Of a stretch of 64,000 bases of DNA, positions 8,800-16,924 are shown piece by piece. A program made the translations under genes and the position numbers. Numbering within the stretch: the stretch's first letter is position 1; every line of letters begins with the position of its first letter. Source of the stretch: Azotosporobacter soli (GTDB lineage: Bacteria; Bacillota; Negativicutes; SG130); NCBI RefSeq assembly GCF_030542965.1, contig NZ_JAUAOA010000018.1, positions 1 through 64,000 on the forward strand. The letters are read 5' to 3'. The notes beneath the pieces are model-generated. The model did not search any database. It saw nothing but the letters and a program-made list of their open reading frames with translations, and was not told the origin of the DNA.

Positions 8800-9015
8800 A
8801 TGATGGCTAGGAAAATCATTGTCAATCAAACGTTAGTGACGACGCTGCTCCAGACGAAGGTAGAACGGATTGCCGATGAATGCGGCGTGAGCGCTGTCTT
8901 TGTTGAATGTCGGCTGCGCAAGGACCGTCGCTGGCTGAATGAATTTGAGATTCACGGCGAAGCCGGAAAGGTTGACGGTTTTTTCGTGCGGATTAAAGAC
9001 TTGGAAGTGCATTAA
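8800..9015 (+). CDS. Small conserved-looking protein of unknown function
   Basis: This 71-residue, soluble, charged protein was not recognised. It has two Cys residues (ADECGVSAVFVECRL) and ends in a beta-rich segment (GFFVRIKDLEVH). A GGAGAAACAGGA tract precedes the ATG (the second ATG, three bases later, is equally possible), and an intrinsic terminator follows within 12 bases, which supports a real single-gene unit. No function is proposed. Confidence 0.6.
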   Translation: MMARKIIVNQTLVTTLLQTKVERIADECGVSAVFVECRLRKDRRWLNEFEIHGEAGKVDGFFVRIKDLEVH

Positions 9016-9026
9016 GAATTGCTTTG

Positions 9027-9078
9027 AACAGAAGGCGACGTCGCGGCGGAATAGTTGCGGCAGCGCCTTCTGTTTTAA
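9027..9078 (+). terminator. Intrinsic terminator
   Basis: The arms AACAGAAGGCG and CGCCTTCTGTT pair perfectly over 11 bases and are followed by a T-run on the plus strand. It closes the small gene ending at 9015. Confidence 0.8.
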
Positions 9079-9159
9079 CAATATTGTAATAACCATTTAA
9101 ACAATAACTATTATTTTCATGGACATGGCGCTTTTGACAAGGAAAAAGGAAAGGGTGAG

Positions 9160-9810
9160 ATGATGCGGGAAATTGATATGAAAAGTTGGTCGAGAAGGGA
9201 ACATTATCAGCTGTTTTACACATATGCCAAACCGTATTTCAGTTTGAGCGCACAGCTCGATCTGACGCAATTTAAGGCATGGCTGAAAGAGACGGGACGT
9301 CCGTTTTTTCCCTGGATGGTCTATCTGGTCAGCCGTGTGGCCAATGAAATGCCGGAGTTTCGTCAGCGCATACGTGCAGGAGCCGTCGTGGAACATGATG
9401 TCGTGCATCCGTCGTTCACAATTATGCTGCCGGATGAACGGTTTGGCTTTTGTGCGACGCCTTATCAGCTCGCGGGCGACGCATTTGTCGAAACTGCGCT
9501 GGAGCGGATGGCGGCTGCGCAGAACGGTGCACTGCTGAGCGATGACGGCGATGATTTGCTCTTTATCACCAGCGTTCCCTGGGTTGCCTTTAACGGCATC
9601 AGTCATGCGATGCGAGGCGACGACAGTGACGCCGTCCCGAGGATTGCCTGGGGAAAATATGAGCAGGTCGGCGAACGTTGGAAAATGACGCTGTCAGTGC
9701 AGGTTCATCACGGGTTGGCGGATGGTCTTCATCTCGGCCGTTTTTTTGCGCGCCTACAGGCTTTCTTGACGGAACCGGCAAAATGCGTTGAAGGATGCAG
9801 CACGGTATGA
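9160..9810 (+). CDS. CatA-like O-acetyltransferase (chloramphenicol acetyltransferase family)
   Basis: This 216-residue protein matches the CAT fold in length and motif order. The N-terminal region has SRREHYQLFYTYAKPYFSL, and the C-terminal catalytic segment VQVHHGLADGLHLGRFF contains the HHxxxDG motif with the general-base His. CAT enzymes acetylate chloramphenicol from acetyl-CoA as trimers, but many chromosomal homologues have unknown substrates, so resistance should not be assumed. The start has AAAGGGTGAG upstream, with alternative ATGs at 9163 and 9178. Confidence 0.85.
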   Translation: MMREIDMKSWSRREHYQLFYTYAKPYFSLSAQLDLTQFKAWLKETGRPFFPWMVYLVSRVANEMPEFRQRIRAGAVVEHDVVHPSFTIMLPDERFGFCATPYQLAGDAFVETALERMAAAQNGALLSDDGDDLLFITSVPWVAFNGISHAMRGDDSDAVPRIAWGKYEQVGERWKMTLSVQVHHGLADGLHLGRFFARLQAFLTEPAKCVEGCSTV

Positions 9811-9834
9811 TAAGCTAAAAGGAAAGAATAACCA

Positions 9835-10179
9835 ATGCGTAAGAATGGGGTGATCGCTATGTTTCCGGCAGAATCGATTTGTGTCGTAGGCAATGCAAAA
9901 TCTTCGCAACAGGGGCGTTTTTCCATTTGCTTTATTGTGGATAAGGAATCGGGACTTATCGTTGATTCAAGCAGTACGACGGCGATGGAACTGACGCGGG
10001 ATTTTCTCCGTTACCTTTTTATCGGCAAGAGTCTGCAGGGCGATGAAATGACGACGATTGCCGAGATTGAAAGCCGTTACTTTGGTTCTTCCATTAATGC
10101 GGTCGTCACGGCGTTTAAGGATGCGCAGCGCAAATTCGCCAGCATCAAGCGCGGCATTCCGCTGCATCTGACCGAATAA
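9835..10179 (+). CDS. DUF3870 domain-containing protein
   Basis: This 114-residue soluble protein resembles DUF3870 proteins of Firmicutes, with SICVVGNAKSSQQ followed by a FSICFIVDKESGLIVDSSS beta segment and a C-terminal FKDAQRKFASIKRG helix. DUF3870 has no established function. It follows the CAT-like gene by 24 bases and could be co-transcribed. ATG 9835 has AAGGAAAG upstream; an internal ATG at 9859 is an alternative start. Confidence 0.7.
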   Translation: MRKNGVIAMFPAESICVVGNAKSSQQGRFSICFIVDKESGLIVDSSSTTAMELTRDFLRYLFIGKSLQGDEMTTIAEIESRYFGSSINAVVTAFKDAQRKFASIKRGIPLHLTE

Positions 10180-10188
10180 CTGAAACTG

Positions 10189-10226
10189 ACAAGGGCTGGG
10201 AAAGCAGGGAGCTTTCCCGGCCTTGT
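10189..10226 (+). terminator. Strong hairpin, possible terminator
   Basis: ACAAGG and GGGAAAGC pair with GCTTTCCC and CCTTGT around a short purine loop. There is no long T-run, so termination may be weak or factor-dependent. Confidence 0.5.
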
Positions 10227-10298
10227 TGCTATAACGGCAGGAGTTTGTCGGCAGGGCGAGAAGGTAGTGGCAAGAAGAGAAGCGAGAGGGGGCTGCCT

Positions 10299-11969
10299 AT
10301 GCGACGACCGGGATATGGGTTCATCATAGGGCGCTTTCTAACAGGCATACGTTTGGTGCTGCATATTTTTTGGCGTTTTTATCGCCTGAAAATCCAGAGT
10401 ATCTTTAAGGACAAGGCCTGGATCGCGCTGCGGCGCGAAGCGTTATATGTGCAGACGGCCAAGGAGTTTTGTAGCGCGGCGGCAGCGATGGGCGGGCTGC
10501 TGATCAAACTGGGCCAGGTACTGAGCTCGCGCGTCGACTTGCTGCCGCGCAGCGTGCTTATTGAATTGGCTCACTTGCAGGATGAGGTGGCGCCGGTCGC
10601 GCTGCAGGATGTGACGGAGGCCGTCGAAGCCGAGTTCGCACGTCCGCTCTTAGAGGTCTTTTCTTTTTTTGAAGCGCAGCCTCTTGCTTCCGCGTCATTA
10701 GGGCAGGTTCACCGGGCCGGTTTGATCAGCGGTGAAAAGGTTGCGGTCAAGGTCATGCGTCCTTATATGGAAACGATTATTGCGGTCGACTTGACCGTGT
10801 TGGCGCAGGCGGTACGTCTGATTAAACTGTTTACCGACTGGGCGAACTTTATTGATATCGATCGAATTCACAGCGAAATCAACGAGACATTTTGGCGTGA
10901 ACTGGATTACCTGCAGGAAGGTCGCAGCGCCGAACTGATCGCTGCCAATTGCAAAAGCGATCCTGGCGTACGCGTGCCGAAAATCTACTGGTCCTATACG
11001 ACACGGCGCGTTCTGACGATGGAGTATATGCAAGGCGTCAAGATCACCGATTATGAAGCGCTGCAAGCGATCGGCGTCGACCGTCGCGCGTTGGCAGCGC
11101 AGCTGATCAAGCTGTATGTCGGCCAGGTCTTGGTGGATGGTTTTTTTCATGCGGATCCGCATCCGGGGAATCTGTTCGTCGATGAACAGGGGCGACTGAT
11201 TCTGCTTGATTTCGGCATGACCGGCAGCATCACGGCGCTGACGCGTGAAATATTAGCGGAACTGGTCGTTGCCGCCGTGCGGCGTGATTATCTTCAGGTC
11301 GTGCATCATTTGAAGCGTCTGAACTTTTTATTGCCTGGAGCCGACAATGAAAGCGTGGGCAAGGTCGTCGGCCAGTTGATTGAACATTTGTTGGGCGATG
11401 AGCGTACGTTTACGGATGCGGCGCTGCGTGAATTTATTGCGGATCTGGAAACGATGCTCTATGAGCAGCCTTTTCAATTGCCTGCCAGTTATGTCTTCCT
11501 CGGGCGGGCGCTTGGTACCGTTTATGGTCTTTGTCTCGGACTGGATGCGGAGTTTAAATTTCTTGATGAGGCCAAGCCTTATCTGTTGCAGTTTTCTCGC
11601 AGCAACGAAAGCGTCTGGCAGGAAGCGGTGAAAAAATCGACCCAGGCGGCCGTTTCCCTTTTGGAATTGCCGCCTTTGGCGGAGCGACTGTTGCGGCGCA
11701 CCGAGCGGGGCGAAATTTCGGTTCGCGTGCCGCTTACGCGCTTGGAGGAGCATTTGGGCAATATCGTGAAAATGCTGCAGGCGCTTGTCTGGAGCGTACT
11801 GGCGGGCGGAATGACAATCGCCTGCGCCTATTTATATGTACATGGCTTCGAGTTTGAGGCGAAGAGCGGAGCCGCACTGCTCTTCCTCTTGGTCCTTTGC
11901 CTGCTACGCCGTGAACGTGTGGCGAAGCGGCGATTTCTTACCGCCGGATCAGGTGTAAAAAAAGAATAG
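10299..11969 (+). CDS. ABC1/UbiB-family atypical kinase (AarF-like)
   Basis: The 556-residue protein has the UbiB-like kinase domain (about residues 50-400). The N-terminal KxGQ motif region reads GGLLIKLGQVLSSRVDLLP, the Ala-rich loop is ASLGQVHRA, and the ATP-binding Lys lies in VAVKVMRP. Catalytic HADPHPGNLFV and metal-binding LLDFGMTGSI follow. Two hydrophobic segments near the C-terminus anchor it in the membrane. Relatives support isoprenoid quinone biosynthesis or lipid homeostasis through ATPase activity. ATG 10299 is preferred because GAGGGGG lies six bases upstream; an upstream in-frame TTG at 10245 would add 18 non-conserved residues. Confidence 0.92.
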   Translation: MRRPGYGFIIGRFLTGIRLVLHIFWRFYRLKIQSIFKDKAWIALRREALYVQTAKEFCSAAAAMGGLLIKLGQVLSSRVDLLPRSVLIELAHLQDEVAPVALQDVTEAVEAEFARPLLEVFSFFEAQPLASASLGQVHRAGLISGEKVAVKVMRPYMETIIAVDLTVLAQAVRLIKLFTDWANFIDIDRIHSEINETFWRELDYLQEGRSAELIAANCKSDPGVRVPKIYWSYTTRRVLTMEYMQGVKITDYEALQAIGVDRRALAAQLIKLYVGQVLVDGFFHADPHPGNLFVDEQGRLILLDFGMTGSITALTREILAELVVAAVRRDYLQVVHHLKRLNFLLPGADNESVGKVVGQLIEHLLGDERTFTDAALREFIADLETMLYEQPFQLPASYVFLGRALGTVYGLCLGLDAEFKFLDEAKPYLLQFSRSNESVWQEAVKKSTQAAVSLLELPPLAERLLRRTERGEISVRVPLTRLEEHLGNIVKMLQALVWSVLAGGMTIACAYLYVHGFEFEAKSGAALLFLLVLCLLRRERVAKRRFLTAGSGVKKE

Positions 11970-12003
11970 CGTTTGTTTTGTCTGAGACAGCAGAGCACAA
12001 AAA

Positions 12004-12036
12004 AAGGGAGCATCACAAATTCATGTGGTGCTCCCT
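12004..12036 (+). terminator. Intrinsic terminator after the UbiB-like gene
   Basis: AGGGAGCATCACA pairs with TGTGGTGCTCCCT around an AATTCA loop. A poly-A tract precedes it, giving a U-run on the minus strand, so it may act in both directions. Confidence 0.7.
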
Positions 12037-12040
12037 TGCG

Positions 12041-12220
12041 GCTGTCGACAAAACGAAATCAAGAGGAACGTTTTTACACGAAGAGTTGAAGAAGGGAAGG
12101 CGGGAAGAGTTTATTATTACTCTTCCACTCTTTCTAACGGGCCGATAGGATCGGCCCGCTTCGCTTCTTCGTGTTATCGTTTATTTTCATTTCGTGTCCA
12201 TTTTATTTTTTCAATTGTCC
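12041..12220. repeat. Dispersed structured intergenic repeat, copy 1
   Basis: This stretch matches 40097-40283 over nearly its whole length. It contains GGGCCGAT/ATCGGCCC (hairpin 12139-12157, loop AGG), a second hairpin GGAAGAGT/ACTCTTCC with an AT-rich loop, and closing arms ACACGAAGA ... TCTTCGTGT. All elements point to one long branched fold. It encodes no plausible protein. It lies 18 bases from the stop of the ABC permease gene, so it may also end that transcript. Confidence 0.85.
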
Positions 12221-12238
12221 ACACTCGAAAGAGGAAAA

Positions 12239-13363
12239 TCAGGCCAACGTTTTTTTGAATTTCAGCAGACTGAGAAATAAAGTGGCGATGATGAACGAGG
12301 CGAGCGCAGCGGTCTGCGACCAAAGAAACTCGATGCCGATTCCCTTGAGTACGATGCCGCGCATGATTTCAAGATAGAAGGTCAGCGGCAGCAGTTGGCC
12401 GAGATGAAAGAAAAAGTCCGGCATTGCGGCGCGGGGGAACATGAAGCCGGAGAGCAGTACACTGGGCAAGAAAACGGCAAAGGAAAGCTGCATCGCCTGC
12501 ATCTGCGTTTTGGTCACGGTCGAGATCAAAACGCCGAGCGAGAGCGACGCGACGATGAACAGCGTCGTCAGAATGTAAAGAAGCGTGAGGCTACCCAAGA
12601 ACGGCATGTCGAAAACCAAAATGCCGATCATCAGGGCCAAGGTAGCCTGAACGTAGCCGACAAAGATGTAGGGAATGATTTTTCCCAGCATCAGTTCATA
12701 CGATTTCATCGGCGTGACGATCAGCTGTTCCAACGTGCCGCGCTCACGTTCGCGTACGATGGCCATCGAGGTGATCATGACCATCGTCATCGTCAAGACG
12801 ATGCCCAAAATGCCGGGGACCATGTAGTAAGCGGAAACGAAGTCAGGATTGTACCAGGGACGGATGCGAACGTCATAAGGCTGCTCGAGCAGACGTCCGC
12901 CGCTGCTTTGCAGTCGTTTCGTCAATACCTCCTGTGATTTCAACTGCCCGATCATTTGCGCGGTGCTGATGGCGGAAGATGCCGACATCGAGTCGGAGGC
13001 GTCGACGATTACTTGCAGCGCTGCGCTGCGTCCATGCTTGACGTTTTCACTGAAGTCAGGCGGGATGATGATGCCGACTTTGCAACGCCCGCTTTCGACC
13101 GCAGCCGTCACGTCCTGATAGTTGGCGGCGGTTGCTTGGATGTCAAAATACTGACTGGATTCGAAGGCGCTGAGGATATCGCGCCCTTCCTGCTGTAAGG
13201 ACTGGTCAAAAACAATGGTCGGCAGATGTTTGACGTCCGTGTTGATTGCAAAGCCGAACATCAAAAGCTGAAAGATCGGAATGCCGACTAACATGCCGAA
13301 GGTCAGACGGTCGCGGCCCATCTGGATGAATTCTTTTAACAACAAAGCGCGCAGGCGGATCAT
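12239..13363 (-). CDS. ABC-2 type transporter permease (YbhS/YbhR-like)
   Basis: This 374-residue protein has one N-terminal membrane segment, a roughly 150-residue extracytoplasmic region and five C-terminal membrane segments. The ABC-2 signature region includes AIVRERERGTLEQLIVTPMKSYELMLGKIIPY. It would form the membrane channel of an efflux pump with the two upstream ATPases and the HlyD-type adaptor. Its start overlaps the preceding ATPase gene by four bases. E. coli YbhFSR uses two different permeases; only one is present here, so it may act as a homodimer. Confidence 0.92.
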   Translation of the reverse strand: MIRLRALLLKEFIQMGRDRLTFGMLVGIPIFQLLMFGFAINTDVKHLPTIVFDQSLQQEGRDILSAFESSQYFDIQATAANYQDVTAAVESGRCKVGIIIPPDFSENVKHGRSAALQVIVDASDSMSASSAISTAQMIGQLKSQEVLTKRLQSSGGRLLEQPYDVRIRPWYNPDFVSAYYMVPGILGIVLTMTMVMITSMAIVRERERGTLEQLIVTPMKSYELMLGKIIPYIFVGYVQATLALMIGILVFDMPFLGSLTLLYILTTLFIVASLSLGVLISTVTKTQMQAMQLSFAVFLPSVLLSGFMFPRAAMPDFFFHLGQLLPLTFYLEIMRGIVLKGIGIEFLWSQTAALASFIIATLFLSLLKFKKTLA

Positions 13364-14268
13364 CCGATCAACTCCTTGCGGTTGGTTTTTACGTAATGGA
13401 CGAACACGTCTTCGAGGCTGGGCGCAATCACGCGCGGCGCAAACGGAGCAAAAGCTTCCACTTGCTCCGCTTGCACCAAAGCATGCAGACTGGTGCCATA
13501 GGGGTATAGATCGAGGCAGGGCAATGTAGCGGCTTTGATGGAATCGAAGAGCGCCATCGGCGTTGTGGTCGGCAGTTCAAGCAACGTGCCTGGCAACGCT
13601 TTCTTTAAATTTTCCGGCGTATCATCGGCAATCAATTTGCCTTCAAAGATGAAGCCGATCTTATCGCAGTGTTCCGCTTCATCCATGAAATGGGTCGTAA
13701 CCATCACAGTCGTCTTGGCGGCGGCCAAATCATAGATGATATCCCAAAATAAGCGGCGCGATTTGGGATCGACGCCGCCGGTCGGTTCGTCAAGAAAGAG
13801 CAGCGGCGGCTGGTGCAGGATCGAGCAGCCGAGCGCCAGCCGCTGCTTGAAACCGCCGGACAGACTGGCGGTCAAAGCCTGACGCCGGTCCTGCAAACCG
13901 GACATGACTAGCATTTCATCGATGCGCGCCTGTTTGCGTCCACCGGATAGATTGTACATTCCGGCGTAGAAGGTAAGATTTTCGTGCACGGTCAAATCAT
14001 CGTACAGGCTGAACTTTTGCGACATGTAGCCAATATGCTGCCGAATTTCTTCCTGCTGTGAACCAAGCTCCAGACCTAAAATCCTTCCTGTGCCGTGAGA
14101 CGGAGCCAGTATGCCGCAAAGCATACGAATCGTCGTTGATTTGCCGGAACCGTTCGGGCCGAGAAAACCATATATGCTGCCAGCAGGGATGGAAAGATTT
14201 ACTTTATCAACTGCGACAAAGTCGCCGAAGGTGCGGCTCAATTCATGTGTGTGCAGTGCGAGCGTCAA
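13360..14268 (-). CDS. ABC transporter ATP-binding protein (YbhF C-terminal-half-like)
   Basis: This 302-residue ATPase has Walker A LGPNGSGKSTTIR, signature LSGGFKQRLALGC, Walker B LLFLDEPTGGVDP and an H-loop MVTTHFMDEAEHCD. A C-terminal regulatory tail of the DrrA/CcmA type follows. It overlaps both neighbours by four bases, showing tight translational coupling. It probably pairs with the upstream ATPase as a heterodimer, equivalent to the two halves fused in E. coli YbhF. Confidence 0.95.
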   Translation of the reverse strand: MTLALHTHELSRTFGDFVAVDKVNLSIPAGSIYGFLGPNGSGKSTTIRMLCGILAPSHGTGRILGLELGSQQEEIRQHIGYMSQKFSLYDDLTVHENLTFYAGMYNLSGGRKQARIDEMLVMSGLQDRRQALTASLSGGFKQRLALGCSILHQPPLLFLDEPTGGVDPKSRRLFWDIIYDLAAAKTTVMVTTHFMDEAEHCDKIGFIFEGKLIADDTPENLKKALPGTLLELPTTTPMALFDSIKAATLPCLDLYPYGTSLHALVQAEQVEAFAPFAPRVIAPSLEDVFVHYVKTNRKELIG

Positions 14269-15170
14269 AGCATATCCTCCTTTCCCGAGAGCGCCACGAA
14301 GACATCTTCCAAAGTCGGCGTTATTTCGCGCAGGGAAAGCAGCGGAATGTCGTTCGCTGCCAGCTGTGCACGGATCAGCGGAAGTGCGGCGTCGGGGTTC
14401 TTGACGGCGATATGGTATTTTTCGCCGAAGGAATCGATATCAAGCAGATAGTCGCCGTGCAGATGACGTCGGACATCTTTCGCGGCGGCATGAAGTTCGA
14501 GCAGGCGGTGAGGATAGGCTTGCTTCAATTCAGCGGGTGTGCCGAGCGCGGCCAGACGTCCCTGATGCTGAAAGGCGATACGGTGACAAAGTTCCGCCTC
14601 TTCCATATAGGGCGTGGAAACAAAAATTGTCATGCCTTCCTGGTTTAGATGATAGAGCATATGCCAGAATTCACGGCGTGATACGGGATCGACGCCGGTT
14701 GTCGGTTCGTCGAGAAAGAAAAGTTTTGGCCGGTGCATCAGGCCGGCGGCCAGCGCCAGTTTTTGCCGCATGCCGCCGGAGAGCTGATCAGCCAAACGGT
14801 CTTTGAATGGCAAAAGATTGGTAAACGTCAGGATTTCATGCCCCAAACGGTCGACCTGAGCCTGTTCGGCGCCGTAGAGCGCGCCAAGCAAGCGAATGTT
14901 TTCCATCACCGTGAGGTCGCCGTAGAGGCTGAAACGCTGCGGCACATAACCGAGCTGACTTTTGACGGATTCCGCGCTGCTGCTCTCCAAAAGGCGAATC
15001 GAGCCGGACGAGACCGGCAGCAAGCCGAGAATCAGGCGAATGAGCGTCGTCTTCCCAGCTCCGTCCGGACCGACTAAACCAAAAATTTCGCCGGGCCGGA
15101 CATGCAGCGAAATGCCGTCTACCGCCGTCTGGTCATTAAATTTTTTAACGACTTGCTCCAGGCGGATCAT
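14265..15170 (-). CDS. ABC transporter ATP-binding protein (YbhF N-terminal-half-like)
   Basis: This 301-residue ATPase has Walker A VGPDGAGKTTLIR, signature LSGGMRQKLALAAGL, Walker B LFFLDEPTTGVDP, and a His-loop region that reads IFVSTPYMEEAEL. The usual switch His is replaced by Pro (STPYMEEAE rather than STHYMEEAE). If the pair forms a heterodimer, this subunit would carry a degenerate catalytic site, a known feature of asymmetric ABC pumps. It overlaps the HlyD gene upstream and the second ATPase downstream by four bases each. Confidence 0.94.
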   Translation of the reverse strand: MIRLEQVVKKFNDQTAVDGISLHVRPGEIFGLVGPDGAGKTTLIRLILGLLPVSSGSIRLLESSSAESVKSQLGYVPQRFSLYGDLTVMENIRLLGALYGAEQAQVDRLGHEILTFTNLLPFKDRLADQLSGGMRQKLALAAGLMHRPKLFFLDEPTTGVDPVSRREFWHMLYHLNQEGMTIFVSTPYMEEAELCHRIAFQHQGRLAALGTPAELKQAYPHRLLELHAAAKDVRRHLHGDYLLDIDSFGEKYHIAVKNPDAALPLIRAQLAANDIPLLSLREITPTLEDVFVALSGKEDML

Positions 15171-16141
15171 GGGATGACCACATCGGCCGGCATGCCCGGC
15201 TTTAGCAACCCATCGGCGTTGTCGAGCCGGACTTTGACCGCGAATACCTGGTTGGCGCGTTCTTTTTGCGTGATGCTTTGCCGCGGCGTGAATTCGGCAT
15301 TTTGACTGATTTCTTTAATGCTGCCCTTGAATACGCGCGTCGGAAAGGAATCGACGCGGACGTCCACCGCTTGCCCGATGCGCAACAGTCCCAATTGTTC
15401 CGACGCGATAAATACTTTTACCCAGCAGTCGTTCATATCGCCGACTGTTGCGATCGCTGCGCCGGGATTGACGTATTCGCCTGCTTCAAAATTTTTCGTC
15501 AGAACCAGACCCGACAGCGGACTGACGATAAGAGCGTCCGCTAAGGCGGCCTTGCTTGCAGCGACAATCGCCGCAGAACGCTCCACTTCCAGGCGCTGCG
15601 CAAGAATCACGTCGCTGCGGTTGCCGGATTGAAGCAGACTTTGGCGTGCACGGGCAACGGACAAGGCATTATTCGCCACTTCGTCGCCGGAGCGAGCCGC
15701 GTCGAATTGCTGGCTCGAAATCGCACCGCTTTGATAGAGGCGGCTATAGCGTTCAAAATCACTATGCGCTTTTTGGTATTGCGATTCGGCGGCGGCCAGA
15801 TTGGCCGTCGCTTCATCCAACTCCTGACTGCGCGCGCCTTTTTCCAGATCGGACAGTTGAGCGCTTGCTTTGCTGAGACCGGCTTCGTCGCGCAGCAACT
15901 GCGCTTCCAAATCCGGGCGGGAGAGAATGGCAATGCGCTGCCCGGCTTGGACGGCATCGCCTTTTTGCAGCGTGAACTGCGTCAAATAGCCGTTCGTTTT
16001 CGGCATGATGTCGGCGCGGGTGACTTCGATTGTTCCGGTCGCGGTAATTCCGGTTGGACGATTGCCGAGCAGCTTGTAGGCGGTGGCTGCGCCTAACGTC
16101 GCAAACAATAAAACGGCGATGATGATTTTCTTTCTGTCCAT
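15167..16141 (-). CDS. HlyD-family periplasmic adaptor (membrane fusion protein, YbhG-like)
   Basis: The 324-residue protein has an N-terminal membrane anchor (KKIIIAVLLFATLGAATAYKLL) and a biotinyl-lipoyl-like half (ITATGTIEVTRADIMPKTNGYL). A long alpha-hairpin follows at about residues 85-195 (SKASAQLSDLEKGARSQELDEA onward), then a returning lipoyl half (IVSPLSGLVLTKNFEAGEYV) and a beta-barrel. It would link the ABC pump to an outer-membrane or extracellular path. An adaptor of this type fits a diderm cell but is not proof of one. It lies 4 bases downstream of the TetR gene, in the same operon. Confidence 0.93.
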   Translation of the reverse strand: MDRKKIIIAVLLFATLGAATAYKLLGNRPTGITATGTIEVTRADIMPKTNGYLTQFTLQKGDAVQAGQRIAILSRPDLEAQLLRDEAGLSKASAQLSDLEKGARSQELDEATANLAAAESQYQKAHSDFERYSRLYQSGAISSQQFDAARSGDEVANNALSVARARQSLLQSGNRSDVILAQRLEVERSAAIVAASKAALADALIVSPLSGLVLTKNFEAGEYVNPGAAIATVGDMNDCWVKVFIASEQLGLLRIGQAVDVRVDSFPTRVFKGSIKEISQNAEFTPRQSITQKERANQVFAVKVRLDNADGLLKPGMPADVVIP

Positions 16142-16145
16142 GCGT

Positions 16146-16736
16146 TTACCTCCTGATACCGTTCAGATAAATGTGTAAGGCTTGCTCGATATAACGGACG
16201 TCGTGATCTTGTCGTTCGGGGAAAAAAGCAGTGGCAAACGGTTTGGCAATGAAATAAAAATTCAAGATGCCGACAAGCGATAATGCGGCATACGCCGGAT
16301 CAATATCCGATTTGAATTCACCGCTCGTGCTGCCGCTGGAGATACAGGCATGAAGAAAGTTGTAAAAGCGTTGGATATGTTTTTTGACAACACTTTCAAA
16401 GCAAGGCGTCGGATTGGCCAATTCGTTGTGCCATAAGCGGAGAAGGTAAGGATGACGCCGATGAGCCGCCAAAATAAGCTCGGCGTAACAGGAAAGACGT
16501 GCTGTCATGTCGGCAGGTAAATCGCTCAGTGAAGGCAACGATTCCGATACACTGGAAAACTGATTTTCCAGTACCGCCGTGTACAAGCCTTCTTTACCGC
16601 TAAAATAATAGGAAATCAATGCACTGTTTACAGCGGCGGCATCGGCCAACTGGCGGATGGATACGCCGCCGAGGCCTTTTTGCGCAAAGAGCGGCGTTGC
16701 CGCGTCGAGCAGGCGGATTCGGGTATCTTGTTCCAT
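16146..16736 (-). CDS. TetR-family regulator, CecR/YbiH-like
   Basis: This 196-residue protein has a TetR DNA-binding domain at about residues 5-50 (GLGGVSIRQLADAAAVNSALISYYFSGKEGLY) and a C-terminal ligand domain resembling CecR (DUF1956). The chosen ATG at 16736 has GGAGG five bases upstream; a TTG twelve bases further out is less likely. It heads the efflux operon and probably represses it, as CecR does for ybhGFSR in E. coli. A palindrome lies directly upstream. Confidence 0.9.
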   Translation of the reverse strand: MEQDTRIRLLDAATPLFAQKGLGGVSIRQLADAAAVNSALISYYFSGKEGLYTAVLENQFSSVSESLPSLSDLPADMTARLSCYAELILAAHRRHPYLLRLWHNELANPTPCFESVVKKHIQRFYNFLHACISSGSTSGEFKSDIDPAYAALSLVGILNFYFIAKPFATAFFPERQDHDVRYIEQALHIYLNGIRR

Positions 16737-16752
16737 GTTGGCCTCCAATTAA

Positions 16753-16768
16753 TTAATCGATTGATTAA
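16753..16768. promoter_or_regulatory. Probable TetR operator palindrome
   Basis: TTAATCGATTGATTAA is a near-perfect 16-base palindrome immediately upstream of the regulator's ribosome binding site. Position and symmetry suit autoregulation by the TetR protein; this is inferred, not shown. Confidence 0.6.
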
Positions 16769-16830
16769 AAGATACTGCAGTTGCAAAAAAATGTCAATTG
16801 CTTTAGGCTTTTTTCTTATAATAAAAAAGA

Positions 16831-16873
16831 AAAACCAAAGAGGCACTCGGTCGAGCCCCTTTTGGTTTTTCTG
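16831..16873. terminator. Bidirectional terminator-like hairpin
   Basis: AAAAACCAAA with GAGGC pairs imperfectly with GCCCC and TTTTGGTTTTT around a short loop. It lies between the efflux-operon promoter region and the end of the azoreductase gene, and would terminate the latter on the minus strand. Confidence 0.6.
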
Positions 16874-16924
16874 ATTGGCAATGCTTGTTTGCTTAGTTTG
16901 TGAGAACTGTGAAGGAGAATTTGC

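Noticed and set aside
9160-9810. Calling the CAT-like gene a chloramphenicol-resistance gene
   Set aside because: Only the fold and HHxxxDG motif are evident; many chromosomal relatives have other or unknown acceptors.
12139-12157. The GGGCCGAT hairpin as a simple rho-independent terminator
   Set aside because: No T-run follows on either strand, and the same hairpin sits within a larger repeat present in two places.
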